64,000 nt of DNA, taken from the NCBI RefSeq assembly GCF_005153485.1, contig NZ_CP039740.1, forward strand, positions 3,785,001 through 3,849,000, in the 5' to 3' direction. Positions 63,353-64,000 of this stretch are shown here, in pieces. The notes below the pieces were generated by a model. It had not been told where the DNA came from, ran no database searches, and was given only the letters and a program-made list of their open reading frames with translations. A program made the position numbers and the translations under genes. Source of the stretch: Pseudolabrys sp. FHR47. Lineage in GTDB: Bacteria > Pseudomonadota > Alphaproteobacteria > Rhizobiales > Xanthobacteraceae. Within the stretch, counting starts at the first letter, position 1. Every line of letters begins with the position of its first letter.

Positions 63353-64000
63353 TCAGGTTTTCATCGTCGCCTTCACCCGGTCCGGCGTCATCGGCAGGTG
63401 GCGCAGGCGCTTGCCGGTGAGCTGGAACATGGCGTTGGCAATCGCCGGCGCCACGGTGACGACACCGATCTCGCCCATCCCCGACGGCGCATTGTCTGTC
63501 GCGACGATGCGGGTGTGGATTTCCGGCACGTCGCTCATGCGCATCACCGGATAGCTGTCGAAATTCGAGGCCTGGACGGCGCCGTCCTTGACCGCGAACT
63601 CCTCGATCAGCGCCGCCGACAGGCCGTAAACCACGGCGCTCTCGAGTTGGGCATGGACATTATCCGGTTGAACGACGATGCCGGGGTCGACCGCGATCCA
63701 GTAATTATGAACCTTGATCTTGCCGGTCTTGTCGTCAAACGAGACCTCGGCCACGCCGGCCGAGAACGTGCCGTGATAATCGGAGAAGGCGATACCGAGG
63801 CCGTGCCCCGGCCGCTTGCGGCTGAAATCCGACATCTCGACCACCGCCTTCAGCACCGCCTGCGCGCGTGGATGATCCTTGGTCAGTTCGAGCCGCAGCG
63901 CGAGCGGATCCTTACCCGCCGCCTGCCCGACCTCATCAAGGAAGGCTTCGGCCGCGAACTTGTTGTAGCCCGAGCCGATGCCGCGCCAGGCATGAACGCG
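63353..64000 (-). CDS. Xanthine dehydrogenase-family molybdopterin-binding subunit, N-terminal part outside window
   Basis: The last 215 residues are visible; the frame is open through the window edge. It shows HAWRGIGSGYNKFAAEAFLDE, GIAFSDYHGTFSAGVAEVSFD, HNYWIAVDPGIVVQPDNVHAQLESAVVYGLSAALIEEF and the catalytic-Glu region GMGEIGVVTVAPAIANAMF. The ending RLRHLPMTPDRV and overall pattern are those of isoquinoline 1-oxidoreductase-like (IorB) large subunits, usually periplasmic molybdenum hydroxylases with a small [2Fe-2S] partner. Substrate unknown. Confidence 0.9.
   Translation of the reverse strand, partial: RVHAWRGIGSGYNKFAAEAFLDEVGQAAGKDPLALRLELTKDHPRAQAVLKAVVEMSDFSRKRPGHGLGIAFSDYHGTFSAGVAEVSFDDKTGKIKVHNYWIAVDPGIVVQPDNVHAQLESAVVYGLSAALIEEFAVKDGAVQASNFDSYPVMRMSDVPEIHTRIVATDNAPSGMGEIGVVTVAPAIANAMFQLTGKRLRHLPMTPDRVKATMKT

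Overview
The window is high-GC chromosomal DNA of an alphaproteobacterium, most likely order Hyphomicrobiales (Rhizobiales), close to the Bradyrhizobium / Pseudolabrys / Xanthobacteraceae branch. The evidence is the set of lineage genes (GapR, TrcR, RcdA, DUF1192, DUF1244, aa3-oxidase subunit IV, a three-gene transhydrogenase, ispH-thrB-rnhA in a row), the CtrA-type boxes and the very frequent GTG starts. Nearly all of it is ordinary core chromosome; no rRNA, tRNA, CRISPR array, prophage or classical insertion sequence was seen. Both ends cut genes: a PQQ-type sugar dehydrogenase on the left and a molybdopterin-binding dehydrogenase subunit on the right.

Layout. 0-7 kb: sugar dehydrogenase, small membrane and secreted proteins, ZntB, and a TRAP transporter operon (dctP-dctQ-dctM) with an ABM-domain gene. 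7-12 kb (minus strand): a YqjD/YqjE-like membrane pair, a DUF2269 - SDR/DoxX - DCC operon, and a PAS-PAS-GGDEF diguanylate cyclase. 12-16 kb: uvrB, whose C-terminal tail appears cut off by a palindromic repeat, then a DpnI-like methyl-directed restriction enzyme. 17-24 kb: a candidate structured RNA, a peroxiredoxin, a DsbD-N protein, YqgE, a 7TM-PAS-GGDEF-EAL protein and a quinone oxidoreductase. 24-32 kb: DUF1192, a CtrA-box-driven candidate sRNA and rcdA, then rpmE, an ABC exporter, rnhA-thrB-ispH and trcR. 32-34 kb: two short composite elements in which a GIY-YIG nuclease gene sits between inverted palindromes. 34-45 kb: two acyl-CoA synthetases, a TSUP permease, a multi-barrel outer-membrane protein, an enoyl-CoA hydratase and DUF465 proteins. 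45-56 kb: purEK, rpsU, pnt genes, an ABC1 kinase-like protein and an M3 peptidase. 56-64 kb: a sigma-54 response regulator behind a CtrA-type box, an L,D-transpeptidase / MepK-like pair, gapR and DUF1244.

How it fits together. Three proteins of the alphaproteobacterial cell-cycle network (RcdA, TrcR, GapR) and two TTAA-N7-TTAA boxes fall in this window. Three c-di-GMP proteins are present. The L,D-transpeptidase and MepK homologue would make and open 3-3 peptidoglycan cross-links.

Most unusual content. (1) Many intergenic palindromes share the same ends (CGTCAT...ATCCA); two GIY-YIG nuclease genes are each bracketed by inverted copies, which suggests a REP-like mobile family with a GIY-YIG enzyme as its resident gene. 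One copy is frameshifted. (2) A promoter followed by about 415 nt of multi-stem sequence with no credible ORF (17.1-17.5 kb). (3) A roughly 100-nt sRNA with two anti-Shine-Dalgarno motifs directly downstream of a CtrA box and upstream of rcdA. (4) The DpnI homologue. (5) The split uvrB tail. All calls come from reading the sequence; no database search was possible.
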